Shown here piece by piece: positions 42,764 through 50,745 of a stretch of 51,659 nucleotides of DNA (positions are counted from its first letter, which is position 1; each line of letters opens with the position of its first letter). The stretch covers positions 1-51,659 of the forward strand of contig CACXKR010000006.1 of NCBI GenBank assembly GCA_902768335.1, read 5' to 3'. Made by a program: the position numbers and the translations under genes. Under the pieces are notes generated by a model, which was not told where the DNA came from, searched no databases, and saw only the letters and a list, made by a program, of their open reading frames with translations. This DNA is from an uncultured Erysipelotrichaceae bacterium (lineage in GTDB: Bacteria; Bacillota_I; Bacilli_A; RFN20; CAG-826).

Positions 42764-43609
42764 ATGAAAAAACCAATTGTCGCAATTCTGTATGATTTCG
42801 ATAAAACTCTATCGACAACCGATATGCAGAATTATTCGTTCATCCCAGCTCTTGGAATGAAACCAGATGAATTCTGGGGAGCAACAGGAGAGTTTTCTAA
42901 GAAAAGTGAAGTTGAAAGAATTCTTTCCTATATGTATATGATGATTAAGCTTTCCGAAGAAAAAGGAATTAAACTTACTAGAAAATTCCTTAATGAATGC
43001 GGAAAGAAAATCGAATATTATCCAGGCGTGGAAAGCTGGTTCTCAAGAATTAATAAATATGGTCAAGCCCACGATGTTAAAGTTGAACACTATTTATTAA
43101 GTTCTGGAACAAAAGAAATTGTTGAAGGCTCAAAAATCGCCAAATATTTCAAAGAAATCTATGGCTGCGAATTCTATTTTGATCCAGAAACCCAAGTTCC
43201 AGTTTGGCCAAAACTTGCAGTTAACTACACTCAAAAGACACAATATCTCTTTAGAATTTCTAAAGGCGCAACAGACCTAAGAGATGATAAAAAGATTAAC
43301 GAAAAAGAAAAAGAACACCGCATCCCATACACTAATATGATTTATCTTGGTGATGGAATGACCGATGTTCCATGCATGCAAGTTCTTAAGAACAATGGCG
43401 GAAAATCGATCGCTATCTATTCTAAAAAGGACAAAAGTAGCATTCAAAAACTTGTTAAAGAAAACCGTGTTAATTTCGCATTTACTGGTAACTACACAGA
43501 AGGTTCAAACTTAGATAAAACAGTTAAATCCATTATTAAACAAGTTGCCGTCAATACCGAATTAAAGCGTAAAGAAGACGAAACATTTAAAAAACTTAGT
43601 GGCGAATAA
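42764..43609 (+). CDS. HAD-superfamily phosphatase
   Basis: A 281-residue HAD: motif I YDFDKTLST, motif II LLSSGTKEI, motif IV MIYLGDGMTDVPCM. It resembles phosphoserine-phosphatase-type HADs with an extended cap. Substrate unknown. A GAGGTAA site precedes the ATG. It ends one base before ispD, so the genes are co-transcribed. Confidence 0.85.
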   Translation: MKKPIVAILYDFDKTLSTTDMQNYSFIPALGMKPDEFWGATGEFSKKSEVERILSYMYMMIKLSEEKGIKLTRKFLNECGKKIEYYPGVESWFSRINKYGQAHDVKVEHYLLSSGTKEIVEGSKIAKYFKEIYGCEFYFDPETQVPVWPKLAVNYTQKTQYLFRISKGATDLRDDKKINEKEKEHRIPYTNMIYLGDGMTDVPCMQVLKNNGGKSIAIYSKKDKSSIQKLVKENRVNFAFTGNYTEGSNLDKTVKSIIKQVAVNTELKRKEDETFKKLSGE

Positions 43610-43610
43610 A

Positions 43611-44297
43611 ATGAAAACTTTTGCTCTTCTTTTAGCAGCAGGATCATCAACCAGATTTGCCCATAATACAAAAAAACAATTTTTCAAAATTAAAGGCAAA
43701 GAAGTTTTGTATTATTCGCTTAATGCATTTAATTCTTCAAAATTAATTGATGAAATTATTGTTGTATCTTCTTTAGAAGATATTGAAGAAATACAACATC
43801 TTGTAAAAGTTTATAATTTTACAAAAGTTAGAACTGTTGTTGTTGGAGGAAAAGTTCGTCAGGAAAGCGTAAAAAATGGATTAGAAGCAATCAAGGATGA
43901 TGGCTATGTCTTAATTCATGATTCCGCTAGACCTCTTGTCGATGAAAAAATAATTTCTTCCTTATTAACTGCTTTAAAAGATGGTGATGCCGCTACGCCT
44001 GCAATCAAGGTTGTAGATACAATCGTGAAAGTTAAAAATGGCGAGCTATTATCATTTGAGAATAGAGACGAATTATATCGCATTCAAACTCCTCAAGCTT
44101 TCAAAATTAATGTAATTAAAGAGGCTCACCAGAAGTTTGAAGGAAAAGAAGCGACAGACGATACTCAATTAATAAAATTATTAGGTAAAAAAGTTTGCAT
44201 TATTCCTGGTGAAGAAAAACTAAGAAAAATCACCACATTAGAAGACACCAACGCAATAGAAGCGTATATTGAACAAAATGAACACTTACAAAATTAA
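43611..44297 (+). CDS. ispD: 2-C-methyl-D-erythritol 4-phosphate cytidylyltransferase
   Basis: A 228-residue MEP-pathway enzyme that adds CMP to methylerythritol phosphate. The nucleotide-binding start LLLAAGSSTRFAHNTKKQF and the VLIHDSARPLV motif are clear. A GTG four codons earlier is in frame, but the ATG right after the HAD stop is preferred. TarI-like activity (ribitol phosphate) is a less likely alternative because no tarJ-like gene follows. Confidence 0.92.
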   Translation: MKTFALLLAAGSSTRFAHNTKKQFFKIKGKEVLYYSLNAFNSSKLIDEIIVVSSLEDIEEIQHLVKVYNFTKVRTVVVGGKVRQESVKNGLEAIKDDGYVLIHDSARPLVDEKIISSLLTALKDGDAATPAIKVVDTIVKVKNGELLSFENRDELYRIQTPQAFKINVIKEAHQKFEGKEATDDTQLIKLLGKKVCIIPGEEKLRKITTLEDTNAIEAYIEQNEHLQN

Positions 44298-44640
44298 CGA
44301 TATTATCGAAGGTACAATTATCAATATCAAACCATTTGGGGCGATAATGATTTTTGAAGATGGTCAAAAAGGACTGCTTCATATTTCACAAGTCGCCAAT
44401 ACCTTCATTAGAAACATTTCTAGATACTTAAAAATAGGTAAAACCTATCAAGTCAAAATAATTGGCATTGAAGAAGATGGATTCTTAAAATTATCCATGT
44501 CTCAAATTAGCCAAGAAGAAAAAGATGAATACCATCGAAGCGGTGTTAAGAAAGAAAAAATCGATCCTCAATATATTGATTTTTCTGCTCTTAAAGCAAA
44601 ACTTCCAGAATGGATCGAAAAAGCAAAAAAGGAGAATTAA
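44278..44640 (+). CDS. S1 RNA-binding domain protein (GSP13/CvfD-like)
   Basis: A 120-residue protein with one S1 domain at residues 1-75 (IIEGTIINIKPFGAIMIFEDGQKGLLHISQV) and a short Lys/Glu-rich tail. Small Firmicutes homologues such as YugI/CvfD bind ribosomes or act as post-transcriptional regulators. The ATG at 44278 lies within ispD (20-base overlap), so translation is coupled. It also precedes pgi closely. Confidence 0.88.
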   Translation: MNTYKINDIIEGTIINIKPFGAIMIFEDGQKGLLHISQVANTFIRNISRYLKIGKTYQVKIIGIEEDGFLKLSMSQISQEEKDEYHRSGVKKEKIDPQYIDFSALKAKLPEWIEKAKKEN

Positions 44641-44642
44641 CT

Positions 44643-45923
44643 ATGTTAAAAGTAAATGATGCACACATCTTAAATAAGGTTGACTATAAGTCATACCAAG
44701 AAAAAGTCTCAAAAATTAATGAGATGATTGATGAAAATAAAGGGGCAGGAAACGATTACACCGGTTGGGTAAATTATCCTGAAACTTTTGATAAAGTCGA
44801 ATTTGAAAGCATCAAAAAATACGCCAAAGAAGTTCGAGATAATTATGAAGTCTTGGTCGTATGTGGAATTGGTGGTTCCTATTTAGGTGCTAGAGCGGCT
44901 ATCGAAGCCTTACGTGGTCTAAGAAGTGATGATAAACTCGAAATCATTTTCTTTGGTCAAACATTCTCCAGTGATTATGTTTACGAAACTTTGAAATATT
45001 TAGAAAAGAAAAACTTCGCTATTAACGTCATTTCAAAAAGCGGCACTACAACCGAAACCGCAATTGCTTTTAGATTAGTTAAAGAATTACTTGAGAAAAA
45101 GGTAGGCAAAGAAAAAGCTAGAAAAGCCATATTTGCCACAACCGATGCTCATAAAGGGGCTCTTAGAGAACTATCAAATAAAGAAGGTTATGTTACGTTT
45201 AATCTTCCAGGAAATATTGGTGGTCGATACTCAGTTTTCACAGCGGTTGGTCTATTTCCACTTGCCTGTGCTGGGCTCGATATTGATTCGCTTATGAAAG
45301 GCGCTCTAGAAGCTCAAAAAGCCTGCAAAAATCCTTCAATTGATGCAAATCCAGCGTATAAATATGCAGTGCTTAGAGACTATTTCTATCGCCACCAAAA
45401 ACCAGTTGAAATGTTTGTAACTTATGAACCAAGACTGACCCAATTAGGCGAATGGTTTAAACAACTATTTGGAGAATCAGAAGGCAAAGACGGAAAAGGT
45501 TTATTACCACATTCTGCTACTTTCTCAACCGATCTACATTCTTTAGGCCAATATGTCCAAGACGGTAATAAGATTATGTTTGAAACGATTTTGTTTGTTC
45601 ATAATCCAAATAATGATGTAATTATTCCTCATGATGAAAAAGATCTTGATGGTCTAAATTACTTAGAAGGGAAATCACTCGGTTTTGTAAATGAAAAGGC
45701 CTTCTTAGGAACTTTAGAAGCTCACACTAAAACAGGTGGAGTTCCTAACATTATCCTCGAAGTTGATAAATTAGATGCCTTTAATTTAGGTTATCTATTC
45801 TATTTCTTTATGAAAACTTGTGCTATGTCAGCCTATCTTCTTGAAGTAAATCCTTTCAATCAACCAGGTGTTGAAGTCTATAAAAAGAACATGTTCCATT
45901 TGCTTGGAAAGAAGGGTTATTAA
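44643..45923 (+). CDS. pgi: Glucose-6-phosphate isomerase
   Basis: A 426-residue glycolytic isomerase of the short Firmicutes type. Motifs: CGIGGSYLGARAAIEAL, VISKSGTTTETA and LLPHSATFSTDLHSLGQ with the catalytic His/Glu region. A strong AAGGAG site sits before the ATG at 44643, which is preferred over the in-frame start at 44610 inside the S1 gene. Confidence 0.96.
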   Translation: MLKVNDAHILNKVDYKSYQEKVSKINEMIDENKGAGNDYTGWVNYPETFDKVEFESIKKYAKEVRDNYEVLVVCGIGGSYLGARAAIEALRGLRSDDKLEIIFFGQTFSSDYVYETLKYLEKKNFAINVISKSGTTTETAIAFRLVKELLEKKVGKEKARKAIFATTDAHKGALRELSNKEGYVTFNLPGNIGGRYSVFTAVGLFPLACAGLDIDSLMKGALEAQKACKNPSIDANPAYKYAVLRDYFYRHQKPVEMFVTYEPRLTQLGEWFKQLFGESEGKDGKGLLPHSATFSTDLHSLGQYVQDGNKIMFETILFVHNPNNDVIIPHDEKDLDGLNYLEGKSLGFVNEKAFLGTLEAHTKTGGVPNIILEVDKLDAFNLGYLFYFFMKTCAMSAYLLEVNPFNQPGVEVYKKNMFHLLGKKGY

Positions 45924-45939
45924 TCACTTAAAAATCACG

Positions 45940-45968
45940 TTGACTTGCCTATATCATAATGATATATT
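45940..45968 (+). promoter_or_regulatory. Promoter of the Val-Tyr-Gln tRNA cluster
   Basis: TTGACT, 17-base spacer, TATATT, ending 24 bases before tRNA-Val. Confidence 0.8.
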
Positions 45969-45992
45969 TATCTAGCACGTCAAAGTGTAATT

Positions 45993-46068
45993 GGATGTTT
46001 AGCTCAGTTGGGAGAGCATCGCCTTTACACGGCGGGGGTCAGAGGTTCGAGCCCTCTAACATCCACCA
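45993..46068 (+). tRNA. tRNA-Val (TAC)
   Basis: Acceptor GGATGTT/AACATCC, anticodon loop with TAC, T-loop TTCGAGC, encoded CCA. First of a six-tRNA cluster. Confidence 0.97.
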
Positions 46069-46080
46069 TTGACAGCATGT

Positions 46081-46164
46081 GGAGGAATAGCGAAGCGGCC
46101 AAACGCGGTTGACTGTAAATCAATTCCTTCGGGTTCGGTGGTTCAAATCCACCTTCCTCCACCA
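46081..46164 (+). tRNA. tRNA-Tyr (GTA)
   Basis: Acceptor GGAGGAA/TTCCTCC, anticodon loop CTGTAAA (anticodon GTA), long variable arm as in bacterial tRNA-Tyr, T-loop TTCAAAT, encoded CCA. Confidence 0.97.
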
Positions 46165-46170
46165 TCTTCT

Positions 46171-46245
46171 TGGGGTGTAGCCAAGTGGTAAGGCACAAGA
46201 CTTTGACTCTTGCATTCGCTGGTCCGATCCCAGCCACCCCAACCA
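46171..46245 (+). tRNA. tRNA-Gln (TTG)
   Basis: Acceptor starts TGGGGTG and ends CACCCCA, anticodon loop CTTTGAC (anticodon TTG), encoded CCA. The T-arm loop reads TCCGATC rather than TTCRANT, a small deviation. Confidence 0.95.
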
Positions 46246-46250
46246 TTAAA

Positions 46251-46276
46251 AATTCACCTATTTGGTGATTTTTTTA
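46251..46276 (+). terminator. Terminator after tRNA-Gln(TTG)
   Basis: TCACC/GGTGA hairpin followed by a T run; it splits the tRNA cluster into two transcripts. Confidence 0.75.
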
Positions 46277-46365
46277 TTCTTATTTAACCATTTTGTAAAA
46301 AAGTTGTAGATTATATAAATAATATATGCAATAATATCAAAGCAATTTTCTATAAATTGCACTAT

Positions 46366-46441
46366 CTCCCGTTAGCTCAGTTGGCAGAGCACTCGACTTT
46401 TAATCAAGGGGTCGGACGTTCGAATCGTCTACGGGAGACCA
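46366..46441 (+). tRNA. tRNA-Lys (TTT)
   Basis: Acceptor CTCCCGT/ACGGGAG, anticodon loop CTTTTAA (anticodon TTT), T-loop TTCGAAT, encoded CCA. The anticodon stem CTCGA/TCAAG has a C29-A41 mismatch. Confidence 0.96.
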
Positions 46442-46448
46442 TTTACTT

Positions 46449-46536
46449 GCCCAGGTGGCGAAATTGGTAGACGCAAGGGACTTAAAATCCCTCGAGTGAA
46501 TAACTCATACCGGTTCAAGTCCGGTCCCGGGCACCA
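46449..46536 (+). tRNA. tRNA-Leu (TAA)
   Basis: Acceptor GCCCAGG/CCCGGGC with an A5-C68 mismatch, anticodon loop CTTAAAA (anticodon TAA), long variable arm, T-loop TTCAAGT, encoded CCA. Confidence 0.96.
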
Positions 46537-46562
46537 TTTACCAAAACGCCACCTTTTAATTT

Positions 46563-46637
46563 TGGGGCGTAGCCAAGCGGTAAGGCAGCGGGCTCTGAAC
46601 TCGCCATTCACTGGTTCGATCCCAGTCGCCCCAACCA
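46563..46637 (+). tRNA. tRNA-Gln (CTG)
   Basis: Acceptor TGGGGCG/CGCCCCA, anticodon loop CTCTGAA (anticodon CTG), T-loop TTCGATC, encoded CCA. Followed after 20 bases by a protein gene with no terminator between. Confidence 0.96.
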
Positions 46638-46657
46638 CAAAGACTAAGGAGAGAAAG

Positions 46658-47176
46658 ATGGAGAAAAAAGTTAGATTAGTAATATATGCTTCTTTAGCAG
46701 TAATCCTTCTATCGTTCGGTTTACTCGCTATTCCACAATTCATTGTCCCAACTCTAGAGAAAAACGTTGATTCAATTCCATCATTCAGTGGATACCAATT
46801 CTTCTTTAATGCCGTGAGCGATCATATTAAAAATAACATCGGAATGAGTCATGTCAGTGGATTAGGTATTGCCTCGATTATCTTGATGGTTTTAGCCTTA
46901 TGCTCATATGTGTTCGCCAAAAAGAGCAGTGCGTTAGTCATGCTCGGTGGCTTACTTAATGTTGCTACATCCGTCTTATTCTTCGCGATGGAAGCAAGCA
47001 AGAAGAGCGTCTTTACTAAATATTCATTGTACGCAGTTGGTTGGGTAAGTTATCTTATCGGAGCGCTTCTTGTCTTATCCGGACTCGTCTCCATATGCTT
47101 CGCATTTAGAATGATGCAAAGTGAAAAGAAAGTCATCGCTTCTAAATCAAGCTATTCCTATATTAAAAAGAATTAA
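46658..47176 (+). CDS. Four-helix membrane protein, unknown
   Basis: A 172-residue protein with about four transmembrane helices (6-30, 66-86, 93-111, 124-150) and a Lys/Ser-rich cytoplasmic tail. I recognise no family. An upstream in-frame extension would read through two tRNAs, so the Met at 46658 with an AAGGAGAG site is the start. With only 20 bases after tRNA-Gln(CTG) and no terminator, it is probably transcribed together with the tRNAs. Confidence 0.72.
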   Translation: MEKKVRLVIYASLAVILLSFGLLAIPQFIVPTLEKNVDSIPSFSGYQFFFNAVSDHIKNNIGMSHVSGLGIASIILMVLALCSYVFAKKSSALVMLGGLLNVATSVLFFAMEASKKSVFTKYSLYAVGWVSYLIGALLVLSGLVSICFAFRMMQSEKKVIASKSSYSYIKKN

Positions 47177-47196
47177 ATATTTATAAATAGACAAAG

Positions 47197-47219
47197 ACAG
47201 AGATTAATCTCTGTTTTTT
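47197..47219 (+). terminator. Terminator after the tRNA/membrane-protein transcript
   Basis: ACAGAGA-TTAA-TCTCTGT followed by six T. Confidence 0.9.
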
Positions 47220-47273
47220 GTTTGCCTATAATTAAAACTTTCTCAACGCATAAATATAAGTAATAATAAAATT

Positions 47274-48824
47274 ATGAAACCAAAAATCGTATTAATCTCA
47301 TTAGCTGTTTTTTCTATGCTCGTCTCTGGATGTGGACAAGCTGAAACATCTTCTTCAACATCCAGCTCATCTTCTTCGACCAGTAGCTCAAGCTATATTC
47401 CTGTACCTGATACATCACTAGTTCAATTCTATGTTGATTCAGATGTTTATTTTTGGTGTCAGATAATCAAAGGTGAGAAGGTTAATGTTCCTCAAGATCC
47501 CACTAAAGTTGGTTATACATTCCAAAGATGGGTTAACGAAGATGGCTCTTTATGGGATAAGAATCAACCTATTACCGCAGATACATATAGCGTGTACGCG
47601 GAATTCGATTATGATTTCTTAGAACTACCTGCAGTTATTATCAAGACTGAAAATGGTCAAGATATCGTCAGCAAAGATGAATATGTCACATCCACCATTA
47701 CTGTCACTAACACAAAAGCAGAATGGGAATTTGACGAAGTTAGCGCAGATGTTAAAGGAAGAGGAAACTCCACTTGGGGTTTAGATAAAAAACCATATCG
47801 AATTAAATTTGATAGCAAACAAAAGATGTTTGGCTCTTCCTATAAGGCAAAGAGTTGGACTCTCATCGCTAATCACGGGGACAAATCACTTTTAAGAAAC
47901 TATACTGCTTACGAATTAGGTGATAGATTTGATGGAATAGATTTTTCATCCAAACATCAACTAGTTGATCTCTATCTTAATAACGATTATAAAGGCGTGT
48001 ATCTAGTTTGCGACCAAATCCAAACTGGCAAAGGTCGTGTTGATATCGATGATAGTATTGCCGCAGATGGTAATAACGGTTATTTCCTTGAAAGAGATTC
48101 ACGCGCACCAAGCGAAGGAACTCTCAATCAAGATTACTTCATCTTCAATGGTGAAGAATACGCCTTTAAGACTCCTGATACCGAATCACAAGCTTATCTT
48201 GATAACAAAGATGTTGAAATCGAATATATCACTAACTATTTGCAATCATGCTACACAGCGATCACTGAAGGTGAATGGGCCACTGTTGAAAGTTTAATCG
48301 ATGTCGATAGTTTTGCAGATTGTTATATAGTCGATGAATTATTCACTAATGTCGATTGTGGTCATACCAGTAGTTATTACTATAAAGATAAAAACGGAAA
48401 ATTATTCAAAGGTCCATTATGGGACTTTGATGTTAGTTCCGGAAATGTTAACTACGATATTGGCGATCTTGAATTATGTCTACCTAACGACTGCATGTTC
48501 GCCTGCGAAAAGAATACATTCTATAGAATTTTGTATGCTCGTTCTGAATTCGTAGCAATTGTTAAGGCTAAACTAGCTTTATATAAGGATTCAATTACTG
48601 AAGTATTACAATTACTCGACGTTGACTCAGAAGATTCAATTTATGCGAAAGCTCCTAACGCATTAGAAAGAAACTTTGTGCGCTGGCCAATCATGGGCAA
48701 GTTAGTGTGGTCTGAACCTTCAAGTGTCGTTGCAATTACAACCTTAAAAGGACAGATTCGTTATCTTCGTTCTTGGTTAAGTGCTAGATATAGTTTCTTA
48801 GTTGATGTCTTTGCAGACTTATAA
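47274..48824 (+). CDS. CotH-like kinase lipoprotein with an InlB-type B repeat
   Basis: A 516-residue lipoprotein (lipobox LVSGC, C20) with a Ser/Thr linker (24-42). One Listeria-Bacteroides/InlB B-like repeat follows (about 48-112: KVGYTFQRWVNEDGSLWD). The CotH domain (about 130-480) carries VKGRGNSTWGLDKKPYRIKF, SWTLIANHGDKSLLRNY and the metal-binding WDFDVSSGN. CotH proteins are atypical protein kinases that phosphorylate surface or spore-coat proteins. As a surface lipoprotein it may act on neighbouring extracellular proteins or cell-wall material; target unknown. Confidence 0.88.
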   Translation: MKPKIVLISLAVFSMLVSGCGQAETSSSTSSSSSSTSSSSYIPVPDTSLVQFYVDSDVYFWCQIIKGEKVNVPQDPTKVGYTFQRWVNEDGSLWDKNQPITADTYSVYAEFDYDFLELPAVIIKTENGQDIVSKDEYVTSTITVTNTKAEWEFDEVSADVKGRGNSTWGLDKKPYRIKFDSKQKMFGSSYKAKSWTLIANHGDKSLLRNYTAYELGDRFDGIDFSSKHQLVDLYLNNDYKGVYLVCDQIQTGKGRVDIDDSIAADGNNGYFLERDSRAPSEGTLNQDYFIFNGEEYAFKTPDTESQAYLDNKDVEIEYITNYLQSCYTAITEGEWATVESLIDVDSFADCYIVDELFTNVDCGHTSSYYYKDKNGKLFKGPLWDFDVSSGNVNYDIGDLELCLPNDCMFACEKNTFYRILYARSEFVAIVKAKLALYKDSITEVLQLLDVDSEDSIYAKAPNALERNFVRWPIMGKLVWSEPSSVVAITTLKGQIRYLRSWLSARYSFLVDVFADL

Positions 48825-48826
48825 AT

Positions 48827-49219
48827 TTATTTAATTTCCACTATTTCAGGTTTATGATGAGGCTCTTTTTTGCGGTAAGCATTCTTGTGCCTCTTTTCAT
48901 AATGAAGGATTTCTCCTTCGCCTTTTTCAGTTATTCTTAGATACATATCATCTGTGTTCTTATCATAGATATATCCAAGATAACCTCTTCTAGTCATATT
49001 TAAAATATAGGAGCATAGTTTACGACCTGGAAATGAAATGAGAGTTCCATAGGTCTTTATATCAGCGTACTTCCTTGTTTCACGATCAAGTTTTCCCATC
49101 AAGACGTTATTGACCCCTTTAGCGGTTGGGTAAAGTTTTTTCTTATTCAATTCATCAACTGTTTGGAGAATCTTAAAATGAGAAATTGTGAGTCTAAATT
49201 CATCACGTTTTTTATTCAT
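48827..49219 (-). CDS. Small winged-helix protein, RQC-like
   Basis: A 130-residue basic protein. Residues about 10-105 read like a winged helix: TAKGVNNVLMG...DIKTYGTL...GRKLCSYILNMTRRGYL...DDMYLRITEKG. The spacing is reminiscent of the RQC DNA-binding domain of RecQ helicases, though no helicase is attached; a MarR/PadR-like regulator is the alternative. The tail is Lys/His-rich. It is divergent from the Nfu gene. Confidence 0.5.
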   Translation of the reverse strand: MNKKRDEFRLTISHFKILQTVDELNKKKLYPTAKGVNNVLMGKLDRETRKYADIKTYGTLISFPGRKLCSYILNMTRRGYLGYIYDKNTDDMYLRITEKGEGEILHYEKRHKNAYRKKEPHHKPEIVEIK

Positions 49220-49240
49220 AAAAATAGTTTAACACATTTA

Positions 49241-49269
49241 TTGATTTAGTAGTTGCGCGTGTTTATAAT
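49241..49269 (+). promoter_or_regulatory. Promoter of the Nfu-like gene
   Basis: TTGATT, 17-base spacer, TATAAT, then 12 bases to the ATG. This leaves a leader of about 5 bases with no Shine-Dalgarno. Confidence 0.75.
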
Positions 49270-49281
49270 ATCTCTTGCTTT

Positions 49282-49545
49282 ATGGAAGACACAGTTGCTT
49301 TAATTCAAAAAACATTAGATAAGATTCGTCCATTCATCCAAAGGGATGGTGGCGATATTGAATATGTCGATTTTATCGATGGGATCGTTTATATAAATAT
49401 GGCGGGCGCATGTCAAGACTGCGTCTTAATCGACTCCACTTTATCAGATGGTATTGAAATCATCTTGATGGAAGAAGTACCTGGAGTAATCGGAGTTAAA
49501 CTCGCATCTCAAATGCCAAAGAAAGAAGAAGCGGAAGCCAAATAG
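49282..49545 (+). CDS. NifU C-terminal-domain protein (Fe-S scaffold, Nfu)
   Basis: An 87-residue Nfu domain: RPFIQRDGGDIEYVDF and the cluster-binding C44-Q-D-C47 in AGACQDC. The usual G-C-x-x-C-P is followed here by Val instead of Pro. It carries 4Fe-4S clusters to target proteins. The C-terminus (EEAEAK) is encoded by the left arm of the terminator. Confidence 0.93.
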   Translation: MEDTVALIQKTLDKIRPFIQRDGGDIEYVDFIDGIVYINMAGACQDCVLIDSTLSDGIEIILMEEVPGVIGVKLASQMPKKEEAEAK

Positions 49546-49560
49546 CTTCCTTTTCTTTTA
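49533..49560 (+). terminator. Terminator of the Nfu-like gene
   Basis: GGAAGC-CAAATA-GCTTCC followed by TTTTCTTTTA, overlapping the stop codon. Confidence 0.85.
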
Positions 49561-49586
49561 TTAACTTTCTTTGTAAAATGAAACAT

Positions 49587-50744
49587 ATGAACGAAACCAC
49601 GAAAAGCGTAAGGCTAGATTATGCTGATGTTTTTAAAGGCATCGCCATTTTATTAATGGTGATTGGTCATTGCTGCTATGGGCCAATGATCACTTTCATT
49701 TATCTATTCCATATGCCAGCCTTCTTTTTTATCTCCGGATATTGTTCTAAATTTGAAAAAGGTAATTTCTCATCGTTCCTTGTTAAAAAGATCTTCTCTA
49801 TTCTAGTACCGTTTTTCTTTATAACATTCCTCTTTATTTCTATAAAAGCTTTGCTTACTTTAATTCCTGGATATATTAGTCCATTTGAATACACCGAGTT
49901 TGGTTATTGGGATTCTGTGAAGATGCTTTTCTTAAATGGAAAAGTCTTAACTCAACCACTTGGAGCGTTCTGGTTCCTTCCCGCTCTTTTCTTTGCGGTT
50001 ATCTTTGCGAAATTACTCGTCATCGCTTGTAGAGGTAATATTGGACTTGTCTATGTTTTATCACTAATCGTTTTAATCGTCGCATTCTATCTTCTCTCAT
50101 TTGACTATAGTCAATATATTTGGATCATGAGGGCTAAAAGAGTTCTACTTGTTCAACACTATGTCTGTTTGGGATATGTAATTAGAAATCTCTTCATTTG
50201 GCAAAAAGCCAAGGAGGCAAATAAGCCTTGGGCTCTATTAGTTATATTCGCTATTTGTACAACCATCGCATCTTTAATCGCTTTTAAAGACGAAGTTATG
50301 CTTTCGATAGTGGGTAACTCCTTCCCTCAACCATTATGGAAAACGATGCTAGGTTCATGCGCAGGAGTCATCATGCTTCTAGCGTTATCAGTTCTCATCT
50401 CTAGATTTATTCCAATTATTAAGAAATTCTTCATGTATTTAGGAAAAGCCTCTTTGGCGATTATGACTTTCCATTTCCTAGGTATTAAGTTATTTAGTTT
50501 ACTACTTGTCGCATTCAATGCGTTCTCATACGAGAGTATCTTTGTTGTAACCCCTCCAGATGGATCAAGTTGGTGGTTAAGACTAATTTATGTTGTTATC
50601 GCTACCGCTTTCAGTGCGGGATGCTATGAAGGAATTCGTCGAATTCCAATTGCTCAATGTTTATTCGGCTATGATCAAAGATGGGGTAATTACCTCGCTA
50701 AAAGAGTTGATAATTTAGTCAATAAAGTTAAACAAGCAAATTAA
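49587..50744 (+). CDS. Acyltransferase 3 family membrane protein
   Basis: A 385-residue protein with about ten transmembrane helices. The family opening is LDYADVFKGIAILLMVIGHCCYG, where the His is essential in the family, followed by FHMPAFFFISGYC. Members O-acetylate surface polysaccharides or peptidoglycan, so it could modify the capsule made from the 26-31 kb cluster. An ATG at 49578 is in frame, but it lies within the TAAAAT box (49574-49579), so 49587 is the better start and again would be leaderless. Confidence 0.88.
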   Translation: MNETTKSVRLDYADVFKGIAILLMVIGHCCYGPMITFIYLFHMPAFFFISGYCSKFEKGNFSSFLVKKIFSILVPFFFITFLFISIKALLTLIPGYISPFEYTEFGYWDSVKMLFLNGKVLTQPLGAFWFLPALFFAVIFAKLLVIACRGNIGLVYVLSLIVLIVAFYLLSFDYSQYIWIMRAKRVLLVQHYVCLGYVIRNLFIWQKAKEANKPWALLVIFAICTTIASLIAFKDEVMLSIVGNSFPQPLWKTMLGSCAGVIMLLALSVLISRFIPIIKKFFMYLGKASLAIMTFHFLGIKLFSLLLVAFNAFSYESIFVVTPPDGSSWWLRLIYVVIATAFSAGCYEGIRRIPIAQCLFGYDQRWGNYLAKRVDNLVNKVKQAN

Positions 50745-50745
50745 A

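Noticed and set aside
46496-46657. N-terminal extension of the membrane protein gene through tRNA-Leu and tRNA-Gln
   Set aside because: It translates tRNA sequence; the ribosome site before 46658 marks the real start.
46025-46743. Minus-strand frames across the tRNA cluster (46025-46246 and 46429-46743)
   Set aside because: They are antisense to tRNAs and show the typical spurious GFEPP/ATGIEPV strings.
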